This document shows, one piece after another, positions 60,801 through 64,000 of a DNA stretch of 64,000 nt. Position 1 is the stretch's first letter. Each line of letters begins with the position of its first letter. The translations under genes were made by a program, and so were the position numbers. Origin of the DNA: Gloeocapsopsis crepidinum LEGE 06123 (GTDB lineage Bacteria; Cyanobacteriota; Cyanobacteriia; Cyanobacteriales; Chroococcidiopsidaceae); NCBI RefSeq assembly GCF_015207655.1, contig NZ_JADEWN010000014.1:1-64000 (forward strand), given 5' to 3'. Below the pieces are notes generated by a model. The model was not told the DNA's origin. It made no database searches and saw only the letters and a list, made by a program, of their open reading frames with translations.

Positions 60801-63550
60801 CTACCGCAGATTTTGAGGAACTTTCAGCCGAAGTCGAAACTCAATGGGCAGCATCGCAAGTCCCAACCTCTATTCAGTTTTGTGGTGATTTGGCAGATGT
60901 ATTAACAGGGGAAAAAGAACCTTTAAGTTTGTACTTGAGTGCAACTGATAATAAAAATCCAACTCTTGAAAAGCCTGCCAATACTTGCTTAAAATCTATT
61001 CTGCGTAGCTGTTTGGCAGCGGTTGTCAAGGCATTACCCGCAGACAAGCGTTTGAGGATTTTAGAAATTGGTGCGGGACATGGTATTGCAACAACCGAAT
61101 TGCTACCCATCTTGCCACCGAAACAAACAAACTACACCTTTACCGATGTGGGTGCGTGGTTCCTTCAAAAAGCGCAGCAAAAATTTAGTGCTTATCCCTT
61201 TGTTGACTATCGGTTATTAAATATTGAACAACCACCGACAACCCAAGGCTTTACACCCCACAGCTTTGATGTCATTGTGGCGGTTAATGTGCTGCATGTG
61301 ACTCAACACTTAAATGAAACCTTGGATCGTGTACGTTCTTTGCTAGCCCCTGGAGGATTACTGCTACTTTGGGAAATCACCGAACCTCAATTAGAGTTTG
61401 ATATTACCGATGCATTGTTAATGAATCCTTTAGCAGATGCACAACGTAGTCGAGGAAATCCCTTTTTATCAACACAACAGTGGCGAGAAATGCTATCTGC
61501 ACATGGTTTTGCCAAAGTCGAGGCGTTTGATGAAACCGCAGTGTTTGCCGAACAGGTGTTAGTAGCTGAAGCATCACCGAATGGTTCCGCGAGTGCCGCA
61601 TTTACAGCACCATTAGATGAGACGGAGGATACAGCAGATATTAATAATTGGTTCTATCTCCCAACTTGGAAGAGAACTTCACCACTACCACCATTTACAT
61701 CTTACGTATCGCATAATTCACCTGAAACATGGTTAGTGTTTGTTGATGATTGTGGTTTAGGCGATAAACTCGTTCAAAATTTAACACAAGCTGGTCAAGA
61801 GGTCATCGCGGTTAAGGCTGGTTGCGAATTTGGTGATGATTTGTCTTCAGTTAACCAAAATACTCAGCAGAAATACATCCTCAATCCTAAACAACGTTCA
61901 GATTACGATCGCCTTTTTCAAGAATTACGCAGATTGGGTAAAATTCCCAGCAAAGTTATACATCTGTGGAGCGTTACGCCCGATCAACAGCATGAGTCAA
62001 TATCGGAATTAGGTTTTTACAGCTTATTGTTTTTAGCGCAAGCGATTGGAGAGCAAAACTTTAACAATGAGATTGAAATTGGCATTGTCTCTAATCATAT
62101 CCAGGATGTGACAGGTTCAGAGGTGCTGTGTCCTGAAAAAGCCTTAATTCTAGGATTTTGTCGCGTCATGCCGCTAGAATATCCTAATATTACGTGTCGC
62201 AGCATTGACATAGACTTACCCGCAGCAGATTGGCAAGAAAAACAACTGATCGACCATTTACTCACAGAATTAGTTGCCCAAACACCAGATCCTGCGATCG
62301 CCTATCGCGGACATCATCGCTGGTTGCAAACCTTTGAACCAATGCCAATAGATGCTGTAGAAGCACCTTGCTTAAGACAAGGAGGAGTCTATCTGATTAC
62401 AGGTGGTTTGGGTGGTATTGGTTTAGCGTTGGCTGAGTATCTCGCCCAAACTGTAAAAGCAAAATTAGTTTTGGTTGGGCGATCGCATTTTCCCCATCGC
62501 GAGGAGTGGGAACTATTGACTCACACTCAAGATCCTTTCAGTGAAAAAATCCGCAAACTGCAAGCAATTGAAGCACTAGGTGCAGAAATCACGATCCACA
62601 GTGCCGATGTTGCAGATTATCAACAAATGGCTGTCGTCGTGCAGCAAGCAAAACAAAAGTTTGGTGCAATTCATGGAGTCATTCATGCTGCCGCAGTTCC
62701 TGGAGGAGGTATGATTCAACTCAAGACACCTGCGGATGTTGCGCAAGCCTTTGCCCCAAAAGTACAAGGAACGCGAGTACTTGATGCTTTGTTCCAAGAT
62801 ACTCACCTCGATTTCTTCGTACTTTGCTCATCACTCAGTTCATTTACTGGCACTCCAGGAATGGTAGACTATACTGCTGAAAATGCCTTCCTTGATGCTT
62901 TTGCCCACTACAACACAAACCAAAATCGCCCCACAATCTCAATTAACTGGGATAGATGGGATATCGGTATGGCGATCGCTGTAGAAGCACGACACAAACA
63001 GCTTACAGGTCAGAACTTAAGCCCAGCAATGAGTACATCTGAAGGAATTGCAGCCTTTCGCCGGATTCTTGCCACAAGTCAAACTCCTCAAATTCTCGTC
63101 TACACCCAAAACATCCAAAACTTAATTCAGCCCAAAACCTCCAAGCAGTCATGGGACGCACAATTATCATTACGTAATTCTCAACCAATTCACCCGCGTC
63201 CGCAATTAATAAATCCTTATGTTGCCCCCACAAATGAAATTGAGCAAAACCTTGTTCAGATTTGGCAACAACTTCTAGGTATCGATCAAATTGGCATTCA
63301 CGACAACTTCTTTGAATTAGGCGGAGATTCATTATTTGCCACCCAACTTGTAGCCCAGATCTGTAAAAACTTCCAAATTGAATTGCCTTACAAAAGTTTC
63401 TTCAACGCTCCAACAATCGCACAATTATCTGTAGAAATCTTACAACAATTAACTCAACTCACCGACGAAGAAGAACTCGCAAAAGCTTTAGCTGAAATCG
63501 AACAGCTTTCAAACGACGAAGCCCAAGTAATGCTTGCTTTGCAAGAATAA
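57848..63550 (+). CDS. Type I PKS module KS-AT-cMT-KR-ACP
   Basis: This is a 1900-residue single module. The KS has C182 (TACSTSL). The AT has S618 (GHSIGE) and HAFH at 714-717, indicating malonyl-CoA. A C-methyltransferase domain lies at about 1000-1215, with SAM motif LEIGAGHG (1072-1079). The KR has TGGLGGIG (1518-1525) and Y1675 in VDYTAENAF. The ACP serine is S1828 (GGDSL). No DH or ER is present. It extends the Ser-bound chain by malonyl, adds an alpha-methyl group from SAM and reduces the keto group, giving an alpha-methyl-beta-hydroxy-gamma-amino acid. Its acidic tail (LSNDEAQVMLALQE) suits docking to the NRPS that follows. It overlaps the upstream NRPS by 8 bp. Confidence 0.95.
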   Translation: MNNLTTQYHGSEIAIIGMTGRFPGAKNVDEFWHNLQNGVESISFFSDAELLAAGVEPELIRDPNFVKAQAVLNDVELFDAHFFGFNPKEAEITDPQQRLFLECAWEAIENAGYNSETYQGAVGVYAGVSFSSYLLNVYLNQDIFNSVDHLQMAIASDKDYLSTRVSYKLNLTGPSYTVQTACSTSLVAVHLACQSLLNGECDMALAGGVSISGSRKSGYIYKPAGIMSPDGHCRAFDAQAQGTVSGEGVGIVVLKRLEDALTDGDTIHALIKGSAINNDGARKVSYTAPRIDGQAQVIKTAQAVAEVEPDTITYIEAHGTGTSLGDPIEIAALTQAFGTSSDKKRFCAIGSVKTNIGHLDAAAGVAGLIKTVLALKHKQIPPSLHFSQPNPEIDFANSPFYVNKTLAEWSSDIPRRAGVSSFGIGGTNAHLILEEAPAVEVSHPSRSWHLLVLSAKSETALASASANLATYLAQNPHLNIADVAYTLQVGRRDFDYRRMCLCQNLTDAISALNSASSYQKPCHRSVVFMFSPQGAQYAAMGRELYQTEPIFKQEIDRCCAILKPHLGIDLRDILYTSTASEQLTQTAITQPALFITEYALAKLWMSWGIHPEATIGHSIGEYVAAAIAGVFSLEDALAVVALRGRLMQELPRGAMLSVQLPASEVKPLLGNTLSLAGINAPSLCVVAGTVEAIASLELELQAKGVGCRRLQTSHAFHSSMMEAIVEVFTTQLQKFRLNPPQIPFISNVSGTWITPAQATDPNYWATHLRQPVLFSPGMTELLKQPERILLEVGPGRTLCTFALQHQHDGLIALSSLRHPQEQHSDVTFLLNTLGHLWQAGIKINWSGFYADEQRRHIPLPTYPFERQRYWIEPTRQLSARMSDIWQSVIISGHQQANASLAEIDTQTYLEKKQCLEQLCIAYINLTFQRLGAFSSPTRYSVTQLQERCQIIPRYEQLLHRWLDVLVERTQLQQAQDLFTNFVPCSTADFEELSAEVETQWAASQVPTSIQFCGDLADVLTGEKEPLSLYLSATDNKNPTLEKPANTCLKSILRSCLAAVVKALPADKRLRILEIGAGHGIATTELLPILPPKQTNYTFTDVGAWFLQKAQQKFSAYPFVDYRLLNIEQPPTTQGFTPHSFDVIVAVNVLHVTQHLNETLDRVRSLLAPGGLLLLWEITEPQLEFDITDALLMNPLADAQRSRGNPFLSTQQWREMLSAHGFAKVEAFDETAVFAEQVLVAEASPNGSASAAFTAPLDETEDTADINNWFYLPTWKRTSPLPPFTSYVSHNSPETWLVFVDDCGLGDKLVQNLTQAGQEVIAVKAGCEFGDDLSSVNQNTQQKYILNPKQRSDYDRLFQELRRLGKIPSKVIHLWSVTPDQQHESISELGFYSLLFLAQAIGEQNFNNEIEIGIVSNHIQDVTGSEVLCPEKALILGFCRVMPLEYPNITCRSIDIDLPAADWQEKQLIDHLLTELVAQTPDPAIAYRGHHRWLQTFEPMPIDAVEAPCLRQGGVYLITGGLGGIGLALAEYLAQTVKAKLVLVGRSHFPHREEWELLTHTQDPFSEKIRKLQAIEALGAEITIHSADVADYQQMAVVVQQAKQKFGAIHGVIHAAAVPGGGMIQLKTPADVAQAFAPKVQGTRVLDALFQDTHLDFFVLCSSLSSFTGTPGMVDYTAENAFLDAFAHYNTNQNRPTISINWDRWDIGMAIAVEARHKQLTGQNLSPAMSTSEGIAAFRRILATSQTPQILVYTQNIQNLIQPKTSKQSWDAQLSLRNSQPIHPRPQLINPYVAPTNEIEQNLVQIWQQLLGIDQIGIHDNFFELGGDSLFATQLVAQICKNFQIELPYKSFFNAPTIAQLSVEILQQLTQLTDEEELAKALAEIEQLSNDEAQVMLALQE

Positions 63551-63641
63551 TTTGTAACATTTAAACTCTTTTTGCAGAGGAAGAATAGCTTTGCAACGTG
63601 TCTTCTCTACTCCTTTGCAAGTCAATCACTTTAGAATTTAT

Positions 63642-64000
63642 ATGAATGATATTTCAGCCCGAATTGCGGCGCTTTCTCCAGAAAAACGCAAGCTACTATT
63701 GCAAAGTTTAAATAATAAAAAAGCTAGTGTTTCACCTCAAATCATCAAATCGCATCGAGAAAAAAATCGCTTTCCCCTTTCTTTTGCTCAACAAAGATTA
63801 TGGTTTCTCGATCAATTGCAACCAGGAAACCCAGCATTGAATATTTTCTTACCAATGCGCTTAACAGGACAATTAAATTTAGAGGCATTAAAACGTAGTT
63901 TCAACGAAGTCATCAACCGTCATGAAGCACTACGAACTCAGTTTATTCTTGTGAATGGAGAACCGTTTCAAGTCATTATTTCCAATCTAGAATTAAACAT
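63642..64000 (+). CDS. NRPS, N-terminal condensation domain (cut by window edge)
   Basis: The reading frame is open from ATG 63642 to the end of the window (119 complete codons). It starts with the docking-like helix ALSPEKRKLLLQSLNNKK and continues into the first part of a condensation domain: FPLSFAQQRLWFLDQLQPGNP and HEALRTQFILVNGEPFQ. The HHxxxDG motif lies beyond the edge. It follows the PKS by 91 bp and continues the assembly line. By analogy with related siderophores it could carry a second Asp module or the release domain, but that part is not visible. Confidence 0.9.
   Translation, partial: MNDISARIAALSPEKRKLLLQSLNNKKASVSPQIIKSHREKNRFPLSFAQQRLWFLDQLQPGNPALNIFLPMRLTGQLNLEALKRSFNEVINRHEALRTQFILVNGEPFQVIISNLELN

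Overview
The window looks like cyanobacterial chromosome. The palindrome GCGATCGC (HIP1) recurs in coding and non-coding DNA (for example 372-379, 498-505, 1231-1238). There are heptamer/octamer tandem repeats between genes, an SLH-type iron uptake porin, a TonB receptor with an N-terminal AMIN domain, and a FAAL-primed hybrid NRPS/PKS cluster. No rRNA, tRNA, CRISPR array, transposase or integrase was seen. The species cannot be named from the sequence alone.

Region 1 (1-11.6 kb) is mostly housekeeping: a sucrase/ferredoxin-like protein followed by an ABC exporter, translation factor LepA (minus strand), a small ribbon-helix-helix-like protein, a GAF sensor kinase, a small membrane protein, NAD-dependent DNA ligase and a GH57-family protein.

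Region 2 (12-22.2 kb) starts with an overlapping HK/RR pair. After 212 bp comes a tight operon of three glycosyltransferases, an ABC exporter and two phosphotransferase-fold (APH-like) proteins. Its junctions are short or overlapping and its Shine-Dalgarno sites are strong. The product is unknown to me. An iron uptake porin, an EamA transporter and a hypothetical gene follow.

Region 3 (25.3 kb to the window end) is an iron-siderophore locus. On the minus strand, a TonB-dependent receptor, a FecB-like lipoprotein and an MFS transporter form an uptake/export arm. From a 557-bp divergent intergenic region with a Fur-box-like palindrome, a rightward assembly line of over 32 kb begins: FAAL-ACP-C-A(Ser)-PCP; KS-AT-KR-ACP; C-A(Thr)-PCP; GT-C-TauD; interface-like C-A(Asp)-PCP-C-A(unassigned, polar/basic)-PCP-C-A(Ser)-PCP; KS-AT-cMT-KR-ACP; and the start of another NRPS gene cut by the window edge.

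Reading the A-domain codes by hand gives fatty acyl-Ser-(reduced malonyl unit)-Thr-(beta-hydroxy-Asp)-X-Ser-(C-methylated, reduced malonyl unit)-. Together with the TonB, FecB and MFS genes, this points to an amphiphilic beta-hydroxyaspartate siderophore of the cyanochelin type. The most unusual element is the 1259-residue protein fusing a GT1-like glycosyltransferase, a condensation domain and a TauD-type hydroxylase. The hydroxylase sits immediately before the degenerate interface-like domain of the Asp module on the next protein. This suggests a glycosylated variant of the siderophore family.
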